Assembly: GCA_016861105.1 (NCBI GenBank)
Contig: BOKS01000010.1
Coordinates: forward strand, 62,001 to 126,000
Source: Betaproteobacteria bacterium
Lineage (GTDB): Bacteria; Pseudomonadota; Gammaproteobacteria; Burkholderiales; Casimicrobiaceae
Length of the DNA: 64,000 nucleotides
Reading direction: 5' to 3'
The position numbers and the translations under genes are program-made. Position 1 is the stretch's first letter; each line of letters opens with the position of its first letter. Positions 1 to 11,463 of the stretch are shown in pieces. A model generated the notes under the pieces. That model made no database searches and was not told the DNA's origin. It was given only the letters and a program-made list of their open reading frames with translations.

Positions 1-1
1 C

Positions 2-241
2 CGGCAGGACGCCGCGTACCGCGCGGACGTGCTGCCGCGCAGCATTGCGCGCGTCGCCGTCGAGGCCGGCGTGACCGACTTCTGGCGCAAGTACGTGGGC
101 GCCGACGACGACCCCGCCGCGGCCGTCGTCGGCCTCGACCGCTTCGGCGAGTCGGCGCCCGCCGCGGCGTTGTTCAGGCACTTCGGCATCACCGCCGAGC
201 GCGTGGCGGAGGCGGTCCGGGCCGTCACGGCGGCCCGATGA
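2..241 (+). CDS. tkt: Transketolase, C-terminal fragment (gene starts before the window)
   Basis: Open frame from base 2: RQDAAYRADVLPRSIARVAVEAGVTDFWRKYVG...VVGLDRFGESAPAAALFRHFGIT matches the transketolase C-terminal domain; followed by gap/pgk/pyk. Confidence 0.9.
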   Translation, partial: RQDAAYRADVLPRSIARVAVEAGVTDFWRKYVGADDDPAAAVVGLDRFGESAPAAALFRHFGITAERVAEAVRAVTAAR

Positions 242-275
242 CGTCCCCCGCGCCCGGGGCCGGCGGCTTTCGTGA

Positions 276-1466
<1,191 letters not shown>

Positions 1467-1479
1467 CGCCGCGGCCGGC

Positions 1480-1995
1480 ATGACCGCGCGCGCGGACGCC
1501 GTCGTCGTCCGGCCCATCGAGTTCCGCGACATCCCCGGCTTCCGCGAGGCGGTCGGGGCCGTCGCGGCGGAACGGCGCTGGCTCGCCCGCACGTCCGCGT
1601 TCTCGCTCGAGCAGACCGCCGTGTTCGTCGCCGGCAACATCGCGCACGGCCATCCGCAGTTCGTCGCCGACGACGGCGGCCGCGTGGTGGGCTGGTGCGA
1701 CATCTTCCCGGTCCCGCGCGAGGTCTCGCCGCACGTCGGCGTGCTGGGGATGGGCGTCCTGGCCGCCTGGCGCCGCCGCGGGCTCGGGCGGCGGCTGCTC
1801 GCCGCGGCGCTCGACGCCGCGCGGGGCCGCTTCGAGCAGGTCGACCTCGACGTGTACGGCGGCAACGCGGCCGCGCAGGCGCTCTACCGCGGCGCCGGCT
1901 TCGTCGAGCAGGGGCGCCGGCGCGGCGGGCGCAAGGTCGACGGCGTCTACGACGACGTGATCATCATGACCCGTTTCCTCGAGGAACCCCGATGA
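1480..1995 (+). CDS. GNAT family N-acetyltransferase
   Basis: [28 protein letters not shown] acetyl-CoA binding motif and [20 protein letters not shown]. Confidence 0.85.
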   Translation: MTARADAVVVRPIEFRDIPGFREAVGAVAAERRWLARTSAFSLEQTAVFVAGNIAHGHPQFVADDGGRVVGWCDIFPVPREVSPHVGVLGMGVLAAWRRRGLGRRLLAAALDAARGRFEQVDLDVYGGNAAAQALYRGAGFVEQGRRRGGRKVDGVYDDVIIMTRFLEEPR

Positions 1996-3179
1996 GCAAC
2001 CTGAAGCGGCTCTCCGACATCGACGTGCGCGGCAGGAAGGTCTTCATCCGCGCCGACCTCAACGTGCCGCAGGACGACGCCGGCCGCATCACCGACGACA
2101 CGCGCATCCGCGCGTCGATCCCCGGCATCCGCGACGCGCTGGCGCGCGGCGCCGCCGTCATGGTGACCTCGCACCTCGGCCGCCCCACGGAGGGCCAGTT
2201 CTCGCCGGGCGACTCGCTGGCCCCGGTCGCCGCGCGGCTGGCCGAACTGCTCGGGCAGGACGTGCCGCTGGTGCGCGACTGGGTCGACGGCGGCGCGTGG
2301 CACCGCGACCTCGCGCCCGGCCAGGCGGTGCTGCTCGAGAACTGCCGCTTCAACAAGGGCGAGAAGAAGGACGACGAGCAGCTGTCGAAGCGGATGGCCG
2401 CGCTGTGCGAGGTGTACGTGAACGACGCGTTCGGGACGGCGCATCGCGCCGAGGCGACCACGCACGGGATCGCGCGCTTCGCCACCGTGGCGTGCGCCGG
2501 CCCGTTGATGGCTGCCGAGGTGGACGCGCTCACGCGCGCGCTGGCCGGCCCGCGCCGGCCGCTGGTGGCCATCGTCGCCGGCGCGAAGGTGTCGACGAAG
2601 CTCACCATCCTGCGCGCGCTGGCGGCGAAGGTGGACGCGCTGATCGTCGGCGGCGGCATCGCGAACACGTTCGTGCTCGCCGCCGGCGGGAGGATCGGGA
2701 AGTCGCTCGCCGAGCCGGAGCTCGTCGGCGAGGCGAAGGCCATCCTGGACGAGTATCCCGGCAAGGTCCCGGTGCCCATCGACGCGGTCACGGCGAAGCG
2801 CCTCGCCGCCGACGCCGAGCCGGTGCTGAAGGCCATCGAGAACCTCGACGACGACGACATGATCCTCGACGTCGGGCCGCAGAGCGTCGCGTTCCTCAGG
2901 ACCGCGATCGCGAAGGCCGGCACGATCGTGTGGAACGGGCCGATCGGCGTGTTCGAGATCGAGGCGTTCGCCGGCGGCACGCGGGCGATCGCCGAGGCGA
3001 TCGCGGCCTCCGACGCTTTCTCGATCGCGGGGGGCGGCGACACGATCGCGGCGATCAACAAGTTCGGCGTCGCCGACCGCATCTCGTACATCTCGACGGC
3101 GGGCGGCGCGTTCCTCGAGTTCCTCGAAGGCAAGAAGCTGCCCGCAGTCGCGATGCTGGAGGCGCGCGCCGCGGGGTAG
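1992..3179 (+). CDS. pgk: Phosphoglycerate kinase
   Basis: [67 protein letters not shown] 1992 overlaps the preceding stop. Confidence 0.97.
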   Translation: MSNLKRLSDIDVRGRKVFIRADLNVPQDDAGRITDDTRIRASIPGIRDALARGAAVMVTSHLGRPTEGQFSPGDSLAPVAARLAELLGQDVPLVRDWVDGGAWHRDLAPGQAVLLENCRFNKGEKKDDEQLSKRMAALCEVYVNDAFGTAHRAEATTHGIARFATVACAGPLMAAEVDALTRALAGPRRPLVAIVAGAKVSTKLTILRALAAKVDALIVGGGIANTFVLAAGGRIGKSLAEPELVGEAKAILDEYPGKVPVPIDAVTAKRLAADAEPVLKAIENLDDDDMILDVGPQSVAFLRTAIAKAGTIVWNGPIGVFEIEAFAGGTRAIAEAIAASDAFSIAGGGDTIAAINKFGVADRISYISTAGGAFLEFLEGKKLPAVAMLEARAAG

Positions 3180-3272
3180 CCGCCGGCGGCGCGCGGTTGG
3201 CCGCGCCCGCGCGATCGCTTACCATCGCAGGCTCGGCGGCCGCGCCGCGGCCGCCGCAGGAGCACCTCGTCC

Positions 3273-4700
3273 GTGTCCCGTTCCACGAAGATCGTCGCGA
3301 CGATCGGCCCCGCCTCCAGCACCCCGGAGGTGCTCGCCCGCATGCTCGCGGCCGGCGTCGACTGCGTGCGGCTCAACTTCTCGCACGGCACCGCGGCCGA
3401 CCACGTCGCGCGCGCCGGCGCGGTGCGCGCGGTCGCCCGCGAGCAGGGACGCGAGGTCGCCCTCATGGTCGACCTGCAGGGTCCGAAGATCCGCGTGGGG
3501 AAGTTCCGGGACGGCCGCGTCACGCTCGTGCCGGGCCAGGACTTCATTCTCGACGCGGAGTGCGAGCTGGGCGACGAGGCGCGCGCCGGCCTCGACTACA
3601 AGGAGCTGCCGCGCGACGTCGGGCCGGGCGCGGTCCTGCTGCTCGACGACGGGCTGATCCGCCTGTCCGTGACGCGCGTCGACGGGCCGCGCATCCACAC
3701 GCGCGTCGAGCTGGGCGGCGTCCTGTCGAACAACAAGGGCATCAACCGGATGGGCGGCGGACTGTCGGCGCCGGCGCTGACGTCGAAGGACATGGACGAC
3801 ATCAAGACGGCCGTGCAGCTCGAGGCCGACTACGTCGCCGTGTCGTTCCCGAAGAGCCGCGAGGACATGTACATGGCGCGCCAGCTGATCCGCGCGGCCG
3901 GCGGCCGCTCGCAGCTGATCGCGAAGATCGAGCGCGCCGAGGCGATCGCGGCGCTCGCCGAGATCATCGCCGCCTCCGACGGGATCATGGTGGCGCGCGG
4001 CGACCTCGCCGTCGAGGTCGGCAACGCGACGGTGCCCGGGTTGCAGAAGCGGATGATCCGGCTCGCCCGCGAGCAGAACAAGCTCACGATCACCGCGACG
4101 CAGATGATGGAGTCGATGATCGTCAACCCCGTCCCCACGCGCGCCGAGGTCTCCGACGTGGCGAACGCCGTGCTCGACGGCACCGACGCGGTGATGCTGT
4201 CCGCCGAGACCGCCGCGGGCAAGTATCCGGTCGAGACCGTCGAGACGATGGCGCAGGTGTGCGTCGAGGCGGAGAAGTCGGACGTGGTGGCGCTCGACCG
4301 CGACTTCCTCGACCGCACGTTCACGCGCATCGACCAGTCGATCGCGATGGCGACGCTGTTCGCGGCGTTCCACCTGAACGCCAAGGCGATCGTCGCGCTG
4401 ACGCAGTCGGGGTCGACCGCGCTGTGGATGTCGCGACTGAACGCCGGCTGCCCGATCTACGCGCTCACGCCGGAGACGGCGAGCCTGCGCAAGATGGCGC
4501 TCTACCGCAACGTCCGCCCGCTCTACCTCGAGCAGCACGGCGACCGCGACATGGTGCTGAAGCTCGCCGAGGACCTGCTGGTCGCCGCGGGCAAGGTCCA
4601 GGCCGGCGACATGATGGTGCTGACGATCGGCGAGCCGCTCGGCAAGTCGGGCGGCACCAACACGATGAAGATCGTGAGGGTCGGCGACAGCCGGCCCTGA
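3273..4700 (+). CDS. pyk: Pyruvate kinase
   Basis: RSTKIVATIGPASSTPEVLARMLAAGVDCVRLNFSHG, MVARGDLAVEVG, DAVMLSAETAAGKYPVE. Confidence 0.97.
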   Translation: MSRSTKIVATIGPASSTPEVLARMLAAGVDCVRLNFSHGTAADHVARAGAVRAVAREQGREVALMVDLQGPKIRVGKFRDGRVTLVPGQDFILDAECELGDEARAGLDYKELPRDVGPGAVLLLDDGLIRLSVTRVDGPRIHTRVELGGVLSNNKGINRMGGGLSAPALTSKDMDDIKTAVQLEADYVAVSFPKSREDMYMARQLIRAAGGRSQLIAKIERAEAIAALAEIIAASDGIMVARGDLAVEVGNATVPGLQKRMIRLAREQNKLTITATQMMESMIVNPVPTRAEVSDVANAVLDGTDAVMLSAETAAGKYPVETVETMAQVCVEAEKSDVVALDRDFLDRTFTRIDQSIAMATLFAAFHLNAKAIVALTQSGSTALWMSRLNAGCPIYALTPETASLRKMALYRNVRPLYLEQHGDRDMVLKLAEDLLVAAGKVQAGDMMVLTIGEPLGKSGGTNTMKIVRVGDSRP

Positions 4701-4720
4701 CGGCTTCGGCGACCGCTCAC

Positions 4721-4744
4721 CCGCGGCCGCTCCTGCGGTCGCGG
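4721..4744. terminator. Candidate bidirectional terminator hairpin between convergent pyk and SRPBCC gene
   Basis: ccgcggccgc-tcct-gcggtcgcgg: 10-bp stem with one G.T position and 4-nt loop, in the convergent intergenic gap; no clear U-tract. Confidence 0.45.
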
Positions 4745-4769
4745 CGTGAAGGGCGCGGACCGCGGCGCC

Positions 4770-5399
4770 TCAGCGCCCGGCCTTCGCCTTGCGTTCGGCG
4801 GCGAGCTTCGCCCAGTCGGTCGGCCCGTCGACGAAGCGGCGGCGCAGCTGCTCGAGCGCGTACGCGTTGCCCCACGCGAAGTGCTTGTGCACGCTGTCGA
4901 ACGCGGCGCCGGGACCGATGCCCGGCGTGACCAGCGTGACGAGCGTCGCGTCCGCCCCGGCGGGCTCCAGGAACAGCACCGTGTGCAGCGACTGGAAGGC
5001 CGCGACGTCGAACGGCACCTTCGTCGGCGCCTGCACGTTGCGCATCGCGAGCATGCGGCCCGGGACCATCGCGACGACCTGGTTGCGGATGTTCTCGCGG
5101 TCGCCCGGCTTCGCGTCGGGGTCGTAGCTCGACTCGACGACCTCGCCGAGCCGGAACGCGCCGGTCGCGAACGGCACGGCCCAGCTGCGGAAGCCCTCGA
5201 CGGTCGACACCGCTGCCCACACGGCCGGCGGCGGCGCCGGCACGACGATCCGCAGCTCGATCGTGCGCGTCCCGTCGGGCGCGACGGACGACCGATCGTC
5301 CACGGCGGGCGGCGCCTGCCCCGCCGCGGATGCGGCGAGCCCGATCAGCGCAGCGGCGAGCGCGGCGCGGAAGGCGCGAGAAAGCGGCAGGTGGGCCAC
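4770..5399 (-). CDS. Secreted SRPBCC (START-like) family protein
   Basis: Signal peptide-like MAHLPLSRAFRAALAAALIGLAASAAGQA; IVVPAPPPAVWAAVSTVEGFRSWAVPFATG and LVTPGIGPGAAFDSVHKHFAWGNAYALEQL. Confidence 0.7.
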   Translation of the reverse strand: MAHLPLSRAFRAALAAALIGLAASAAGQAPPAVDDRSSVAPDGTRTIELRIVVPAPPPAVWAAVSTVEGFRSWAVPFATGAFRLGEVVESSYDPDAKPGDRENIRNQVVAMVPGRMLAMRNVQAPTKVPFDVAAFQSLHTVLFLEPAGADATLVTLVTPGIGPGAAFDSVHKHFAWGNAYALEQLRRRFVDGPTDWAKLAAERKAKAGR

Positions 5400-5515
5400 G
5401 GCAGCCTCCGGAGGCGGGCGAAAGCGCGCAGCATACGCAAATCCGGCGAGCCGTGCGCGCGCCGGCGCCTGCGTTCCGGCTTGCGATCCGGTAACCGGTT
5501 GGTTACCATGCGGGC

Positions 5516-6244
5516 ATGCCGCGGGACAACGCCGATCCGCCCGTGCGCCGTCCGCTCGCGCGGGGCGCGACGCGCGGACGTGGCGACGGCGCGCCGGCGC
5601 GCGACGCCGGCCGTACGCGCGCCGCGATCCTGGCCGGCGCGATCGCCGAGTTCGCCGCGCACGGGCTCGGCGGTGCGCGCGTCGACCGCATCGCGCAGCG
5701 CGCCCGCGTCAACAAGCGCATGCTCTACCACTACTTCGGCGCCAAGGACGCGCTCTACCTCGCGGCCCTCGAGGCCGCCTACGAGCGCATCCGCAGCGAG
5801 GAGCAGCGGCTCGACCTCGCCCACCTGCCCCCCGAGCAGGGCGTGCGCGAGCTGGTCGCGTTCACGTGGCGCTACTTCCTCGCGCACCCGGAGTTCATGT
5901 CGCTCCTCAACACGGAGAACCTCCACCGCGCGCGCCACCTGCGGCGCTCGCGCAAGATCCGCGCGCTTCACTCCCCGCTGGTCGCCACGCTGTCGGAGCT
6001 GCTCGAGCGCGGCCGGCGCGACGGCGTGTTCCGCGGCGGCGTCGACGCGGTGCAGCTCTACGTGTCGATCGCGGCGCTGGGCTACTTCTACCTGTCGAAC
6101 AGCCACACGCTGTCGACGATCTTCGGCCGCAACCTGCGCGCGCCGCGCGCGCTCGCCGAGCGGCTCGAGCACATCACCGGGCTCGTGATGTCCGCGCTGC
6201 GGCCCGGGACGGACCTGCGCGCGCCCGCCGAGGCGCCGGGATGA
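5516..6244 (+). CDS. TetR/AcrR family transcriptional regulator
   Basis: AAILAGAIAEFAAHGLGGARVDRIAQRARVNKRMLYHYFGAKDALYLAALEAAY TetR HTH; immediately upstream of the Tct operon. Confidence 0.92.
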   Translation: MPRDNADPPVRRPLARGATRGRGDGAPARDAGRTRAAILAGAIAEFAAHGLGGARVDRIAQRARVNKRMLYHYFGAKDALYLAALEAAYERIRSEEQRLDLAHLPPEQGVRELVAFTWRYFLAHPEFMSLLNTENLHRARHLRRSRKIRALHSPLVATLSELLERGRRDGVFRGGVDAVQLYVSIAALGYFYLSNSHTLSTIFGRNLRAPRALAERLEHITGLVMSALRPGTDLRAPAEAPG

Positions 6245-6320
6245 CTTTCCCCACCAGGTGACCGGCGGCGCGCGGGCACGGCCCGCCCGGCCCCGGAACC
6301 TCACGAAGGAGGTGCACAGC

Positions 6321-7334
6321 ATGGATCGCAGCAAGAGGTCGTTCGTCGCCGCCGGCGTCATCGCCGGCCTCGCGATCGCCGTCGGCGCGCCCGCAGCGGC
6401 GCAGTGGAAGCCCGACAAGCCGGTCACGATCATCGTGCCGTGGGCCGCGGGCGGGTCGACCGACCAGGTCACGCGCGTCACCGCGGCCGAGCTCGAGAAG
6501 GCGCTCGGGCAGAAGGTCGTGATCCTCAACCAGCCGGGCGCGTCGGGGTCGATCGGCACGAAGAACGCGCTGGAGGCCCCGAAGGACGGCTACACGTGGA
6601 CGGCGGGCGCCGCGAAGGACCTCGGCACCTACCGCACGCTCGGCATGCTCGAGACGAACGTCAAGGACTGGAACCTCTATCTCAACGTCGCGCACATCGC
6701 CGTCGTCGGCGTCAACGCCAACGCGCCGTACAAGGACATGAACGACCTGCTCGCGGCGATGAAGGCGAAGCCGGGCGCGATCGGCGTGGCGACGGCGGGC
6801 GTCAACTCCAGCGGCCACTCGGCCATCGAGGCCATCGCGAAGGCGACGGGCATCAAGTACAAGCACGTGACCTACGACGGCGGCAACCCAGCGGTCGTCG
6901 CCACCGTGGCCGGCGAGACCGAGGTCACGACGCAGCTCGCCGCCGAGCAGACCGAGATGATCCGGGCGAAGCGCATCCGCGCCCTCGCGGTCGTCGGCGA
7001 CAAGCCGCTGGAGATCGAGGGCGTGGGCGTCATCCCGCCGCTGTCGCAGTTCGTCCCCGGCTTCAAGGACCCGATCAACTACTTCGGGATCTTCGTGCCG
7101 AAGGGCGTGCCCGCGCAGGTCACGCAGACGCTCGACCGCGTCTGGGCCAACGACATCGCGAAGTCCGAGGCGCTGAGGAAGTACGCCACGTCCCGCGGCG
7201 CACTGTTCGCCCCGATCGCCGGCGAGGCGGCGCAGGCGGCCGTGTTCCCCGCGGTGCAGTCCTACGCGTGGACGCAGTTCGACGCCGGCAAGGCGAAGGC
7301 GTCGCCGGACACGCTGGGCATCCCCAGGCCGTGA
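6321..7334 (+). CDS. tctC: Tripartite tricarboxylate transporter substrate-binding protein (TctC/Bug family)
   Basis: Signal peptide then WKPDKPVTIIVPWAAGGSTDQVTRVTAAELEKALGQKVVILNQPGASGSIGT; followed by tctB and tctA. Confidence 0.92.
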   Translation: MDRSKRSFVAAGVIAGLAIAVGAPAAAQWKPDKPVTIIVPWAAGGSTDQVTRVTAAELEKALGQKVVILNQPGASGSIGTKNALEAPKDGYTWTAGAAKDLGTYRTLGMLETNVKDWNLYLNVAHIAVVGVNANAPYKDMNDLLAAMKAKPGAIGVATAGVNSSGHSAIEAIAKATGIKYKHVTYDGGNPAVVATVAGETEVTTQLAAEQTEMIRAKRIRALAVVGDKPLEIEGVGVIPPLSQFVPGFKDPINYFGIFVPKGVPAQVTQTLDRVWANDIAKSEALRKYATSRGALFAPIAGEAAQAAVFPAVQSYAWTQFDAGKAKASPDTLGIPRP

Positions 7335-7395
7335 GCCGTCCAGGGCGGCCGGCGCGCAGCGTCGGCCGCCCGCGCCTCGCGCGGAGCCGCACGCC

Positions 7396-7908
7396 GTGAC
7401 CAATGCCTCGCCCCGCGCCGACCTCGTGCAGTCGGCGGCGTGGATCGCGCTCGGCCTGGCGATCGTGGCCGGCGCGCTCCAGATGGACCGCATGGAGCGC
7501 TTTGGCGCCAAGCTGTACATGGCCCCGGGCCTGGTGCCCGGCGTCCTCGGCGGCGCGATCGCGCTGCTCGGATCGGTGCTGCTCGTGCGCTCCGTGCGGC
7601 GCGGCGCGCTGGCGACGCTCGGCCAGCCCTGGTGGCCCGCCGCCGCCGCGCGCGCGACGCTGGCCCGGGCGGGACTGGCGATCGCCCTGACGCTGCTCTA
7701 CACGCTGGTGCTCGTCGGCCACGGCCTGCCCTTCTGGCTGGTCACGATCGGCTTCGTCTTCGTCTTCCTGCTCGTGTTCGACCTGCCCGAGCGGCAGGCC
7801 GCCGGACAGGTCGTGCGCGGAGTGGTCATCGCGGCGCTGGTCGCCGTCGCGACCTCCGCCATCGTCACGCTGCTGTTCGAGCGCGTCTTCCTCGTGCGGA
7901 TGCCCTGA
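7396..7908 (+). CDS. tctB: Tripartite tricarboxylate transporter TctB family protein
   Basis: Four-TM small protein between tctC and tctA; GTG start at 7396. Confidence 0.88.
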   Translation: MTNASPRADLVQSAAWIALGLAIVAGALQMDRMERFGAKLYMAPGLVPGVLGGAIALLGSVLLVRSVRRGALATLGQPWWPAAAARATLARAGLAIALTLLYTLVLVGHGLPFWLVTIGFVFVFLLVFDLPERQAAGQVVRGVVIAALVAVATSAIVTLLFERVFLVRMP

Positions 7909-7912
7909 AGCG

Positions 7913-9424
7913 ATGTTCGGCGGCCTGCTCGCGTTCGGCCACTCGGTCGCGTCGTTCGCGACGCCCGAGTCGCTGTTCTGGGTCGCGCTGTCCACGTTCG
8001 TCGGCATCGTGATCGGTGCGCTGCCCGGCCTCACCGCGACGATGGGGCTCACGCTGATGACGACGATGACGCTCAAGCTCGAGCCGAACCTCGCGCTGCT
8101 CATCCTCATCTGCACGTACGTCGGTGCGATCTACGGCGGCTCGCGCTCGGCGATCCTCCTCAACATCCCCGGCACGCCGGCCAACGCCGCCGCCTGCATC
8201 GACGGCCACCAGCTCGCCCGTCAGGGCCTCGCCGGGCAGGCGATGGGCATCGCCACGTCCGGGTCGGTACTGGGCACGCTGATCGGCATGCTGTTCCTCG
8301 CCTGGTTCACGCCGCTGCTCGGCGAGATGGCGCTCAAGTTCGGCGCCTACGAGTTCTTCTGGCTGGCGCTGTTCGGCGTCGTCATCTCGGGGACGCTGAC
8401 CGGCACGGACCCGCTGAAGGGCTGGATCGCGGGGACGGCCGGCCTGTTCATCGCCGGTATCGGCCAGGAGGCGCAGTTCGCCTACGAGCGCTTCGCGTTC
8501 GGCAACCGCGACCTCGCCGGCGGCATCGCGCTGGTGCCGGCGCTGGTCGGTGCCTTCGGGCTCGCGGAGCTGCTCGTCTCGATCAAGGAGCGGCAGGGCA
8601 CCGTCGCTATCAGCCCGTTCGACTCGGTGCTCCCGCGCCTGCGCGACATCGCCGCGTACTGGCGGACGATCGCGCGCTCGGGCGTCATCGGCACCTTCTG
8701 CGGGATCATCCCCGGCGTCGGCGAGGACGTCGGCGCCTGGTCGTCGTACGCGGCGGCGAAGCGCGCGAGCAAGGAGCCGGAGAAGTTCGGCAAGGGCTCG
8801 GTCGAGGGTCTGATGGCGGCGGAGACCGGCGACAACGCCTGCGTCCCCGGCGCGGTGATCCCGGTGCTGACGCTCGCCATCCCCGGCTCGGCGCCGGCGG
8901 CGGTGCTGCTCGCCGCGATGCTGATCCACGGCGTGCGGCCGGGCCCGCTGATCATGGTGGAGGCGCCGCAGTTCGTCTACGACGTCGTCGCCATGATGCT
9001 GTTCGCGTCGCTGGGAATCCTGTTCTACGGGCTCACGCTCACGCGCTTCATGATCCGCGTGCTGCAGGTGCCCAAGACGATCATCGTGCCGATCATCCTC
9101 GTGCTGTGCACGATCGGCACCTTCGCGCTCGCCGGGCGCCTGTTCGACGTCTACGTGATGGTGGCGTTCGGCATCCTCGGCTTCGTGCTGCGCTCCTTCA
9201 ACTACCCGATGGCGCCGCTGGTGCTCGGCATCGTGCTGGGCGACCTGCTCGAGAAGAACCTGCGCCGCGGGCTGGTGCTCTCCGACGGCGACCTCGCGCC
9301 GTTCTTCACGCGGCCGATCTCCGCGGTGCTGTGCACGATCATCGCGCTGGTGGTGCTGTTCCGCTTCGAGTGGATGCGCCGCCTCGCCGCGCGGCTCGCG
9401 CCGCGCCGGAGGACGGCCGCGTGA
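7913..9424 (+). CDS. tctA: Tripartite tricarboxylate transporter permease TctA
   Basis: VGIVIGALPGLTATMGLTLMTTMT, IYGGSRSAILLNIPGTPANAA, FCGIIPGVGEDVGAWSSYAAAKRASK. Confidence 0.96.
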   Translation: MFGGLLAFGHSVASFATPESLFWVALSTFVGIVIGALPGLTATMGLTLMTTMTLKLEPNLALLILICTYVGAIYGGSRSAILLNIPGTPANAAACIDGHQLARQGLAGQAMGIATSGSVLGTLIGMLFLAWFTPLLGEMALKFGAYEFFWLALFGVVISGTLTGTDPLKGWIAGTAGLFIAGIGQEAQFAYERFAFGNRDLAGGIALVPALVGAFGLAELLVSIKERQGTVAISPFDSVLPRLRDIAAYWRTIARSGVIGTFCGIIPGVGEDVGAWSSYAAAKRASKEPEKFGKGSVEGLMAAETGDNACVPGAVIPVLTLAIPGSAPAAVLLAAMLIHGVRPGPLIMVEAPQFVYDVVAMMLFASLGILFYGLTLTRFMIRVLQVPKTIIVPIILVLCTIGTFALAGRLFDVYVMVAFGILGFVLRSFNYPMAPLVLGIVLGDLLEKNLRRGLVLSDGDLAPFFTRPISAVLCTIIALVVLFRFEWMRRLAARLAPRRRTAA

Positions 9425-10266
9425 GGCTCGCGCTGTGCAACGAGGTGCTGCGCCACCGCGACTTCGCATCGCAGTGCGAGCGCGCGGCGGCGCTCGGGTA
9501 CGACGGCCTCGAGGTCGCCCCGTTCACGCTCGCGGACGATCCGCTGGCGATGACGGTGGCGCGGCGCGCGCAGGCGCGGCGCGCGGCGAACGAGGCCGGC
9601 GTGGCGATCACCGGCCTGCACTGGCTGCTCGTCAAGCCCGACGGCCTGTCGGTGACGCACCCGGACGCCGCGGTCCGCGTCCGCACGATCGAGGCGATGC
9701 GCCGGCTCGTGGCGCTGTGCGTCGACCTCGGCGGCCGCTACCTCGTCCACGGGTCGCCGGCGCAGCGGCGCACGCCGGAAGGCGTGCCGCCGGCGACGGC
9801 GCGGGCGTGGATCGGCGAGGCGCTCGCGGCGGTCGCGCCGCTCGCCGAGCAGGCCGGCGTGCTCTACCTGGTCGAGCCCCTGCCGCGCGACGAGACCGAC
9901 CAGGTGAACACGCTCGACGAGGCGGCGGCGCTGGTCCGCGCGGTCGGCTCGCCGGCCGTGGCGACGATGCTGGACACCAAGTCGGCGTCGCTCGCCGAGA
10001 CGGCGAGTCCCGCCGAGCTCGTCGCGCGCTGGCTGCCCACCGGGCTGCTCCGCCACGTGCAGCTCAACGACCGCAACCGGCGTGCGCCCGGACAGGGGCG
10101 CGACCGCTTCGACGCCGTGCTCGCTGCGCTCGCCGACGGCGGCTACGACGGCGACCTCGCGGTCGAGCCGTTCGACTACGTGCCCGACGGCGACGGCTGC
10201 GCGGCGTTCGCCGCGGGCTACGTACGCGGCGTGCTCGACAGCGTGCGCGCGCGCCGGCCTTCCTGA
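9421..10266 (+). CDS. Sugar phosphate isomerase/epimerase family TIM-barrel protein (AP endonuclease 2-like)
   Basis: GTG at 9421 overlaps the tctA stop; YLVEPLPRDETDQVNTL, ATMLDTKSAS, RHVQLNDRNRRAPGQG, LAVEPFDYVPDG give E/D/H/E metal ligands. Confidence 0.85.
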   Translation: MRLALCNEVLRHRDFASQCERAAALGYDGLEVAPFTLADDPLAMTVARRAQARRAANEAGVAITGLHWLLVKPDGLSVTHPDAAVRVRTIEAMRRLVALCVDLGGRYLVHGSPAQRRTPEGVPPATARAWIGEALAAVAPLAEQAGVLYLVEPLPRDETDQVNTLDEAAALVRAVGSPAVATMLDTKSASLAETASPAELVARWLPTGLLRHVQLNDRNRRAPGQGRDRFDAVLAALADGGYDGDLAVEPFDYVPDGDGCAAFAAGYVRGVLDSVRARRPS

Positions 10267-10294
10267 ACCCCGCACACACCCACGGACCCCGACG

Positions 10295-11452
10295 ATGGAA
10301 ACGGTACGCCTCGGCGTGATCATGAACGGCGTCACGGGACGCATGGGGACGAACCAGCACCTCGTCCGCTCGATCTGCGCCATCCGCGCGCAGGGCGGCG
10401 TGCCCCTCCCCGACGGCCGCGTGGTCGTCCCGGATCCGGTCCTCGTCGGCCGCAACGCCGACAAGCTGGCCGCGCTCGCGCGCGCCCACGGCGAGCTGCG
10501 CTGGACCACCGACCTCGACGCCGCGCTAGGCGACGCTCGCAACCACGTCTACTTCGACTCGGCGTCGACCGGCCTGCGGGCGGCGCTGGTGCGCAAGGCG
10601 ATCGACGCGGGCAAGCACGTCTACGTCGAGAAGCCCACGGCGACTACGCTGGCCGACGCGCTCGACCTCTACCGGCGGGCCGAGCGCGCCGGCGTCCGCC
10701 ACGGCGTGGTGCAGGACAAGCTCTGGCTGCCGGGGCTGCTCAAGCTCCGGCTCCTGATCGACGCCGGGTTCTTCGGGCGCATCCTGTCGGTGCGCGGCGA
10801 GTTCGGCTACTGGGTGTTCGAGGGCGACTGGCAGCCCGCCCAGCGCCCGTCGTGGAACTACCGCAAGGAGGAGGACGGCGGCATCATCGTCGACATGCTG
10901 TGCCACTGGCGCTACGTCCTCGACAACCTGTTCGGCAGCGTGCGCTCGGTGTTCTGCCTCGGCGCCACGCACGTGCCCGAGCGCGTCGACGAGCGCGGAC
11001 GCCCCTACGCCGCCACCGCCGACGACGCCGCGTACGCGACCTTCGAGCTCGACGGCGCGCAGGGGCCGGTCGTCGCGCAGATCAACAGCAGCTGGACCAC
11101 GCGGGTGCGGCGCGACGATCTCGTCACGTTCCACGTCGACGGCACGCTCGGATCGGCGGTCGCGGGCCTCACCGACTGCCACGTCCAGCCGCGCGTCGCG
11201 ACGCCCAAGCCGGTGTGGAACCCCGACGTGCCGCAGGCGATCGACTTCTTCGCGACCTGGCAGAAGATGCCGTCCAACCGCGCGTACGACAACGCGTTCA
11301 AGGTCGAGTGGGAGCTGTTCCTGCAGCACGTCGTCGCCGGGGGGCCGTTCCGCTGGAACCTGCTCGAAGGCGCGAAGGGCGTGCAGCTCGCCGAGCTCGG
11401 CCACGCGAGCTGGGCGCAGCGCCGCATCGTGGACGTGCCGCCGCTCGCGTGA
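10295..11452 (+). CDS. Gfo/Idh/MocA family oxidoreductase
   Basis: RLGVIMNGVTGRMGTNQHL nucleotide-binding N-terminus; AIDAGKHVYVEKPTATTLADALDLYRRAE EKP motif. Confidence 0.9.
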   Translation: METVRLGVIMNGVTGRMGTNQHLVRSICAIRAQGGVPLPDGRVVVPDPVLVGRNADKLAALARAHGELRWTTDLDAALGDARNHVYFDSASTGLRAALVRKAIDAGKHVYVEKPTATTLADALDLYRRAERAGVRHGVVQDKLWLPGLLKLRLLIDAGFFGRILSVRGEFGYWVFEGDWQPAQRPSWNYRKEEDGGIIVDMLCHWRYVLDNLFGSVRSVFCLGATHVPERVDERGRPYAATADDAAYATFELDGAQGPVVAQINSSWTTRVRRDDLVTFHVDGTLGSAVAGLTDCHVQPRVATPKPVWNPDVPQAIDFFATWQKMPSNRAYDNAFKVEWELFLQHVVAGGPFRWNLLEGAKGVQLAELGHASWAQRRIVDVPPLA

Positions 11453-11463
11453 AGGAGCCGACC

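Noticed and set aside
2297-4930. 877-aa + strand ORF overlapping pgk and pyk
   Set aside because: Out-of-frame low-complexity R/A/G/P-rich translation spanning two real genes
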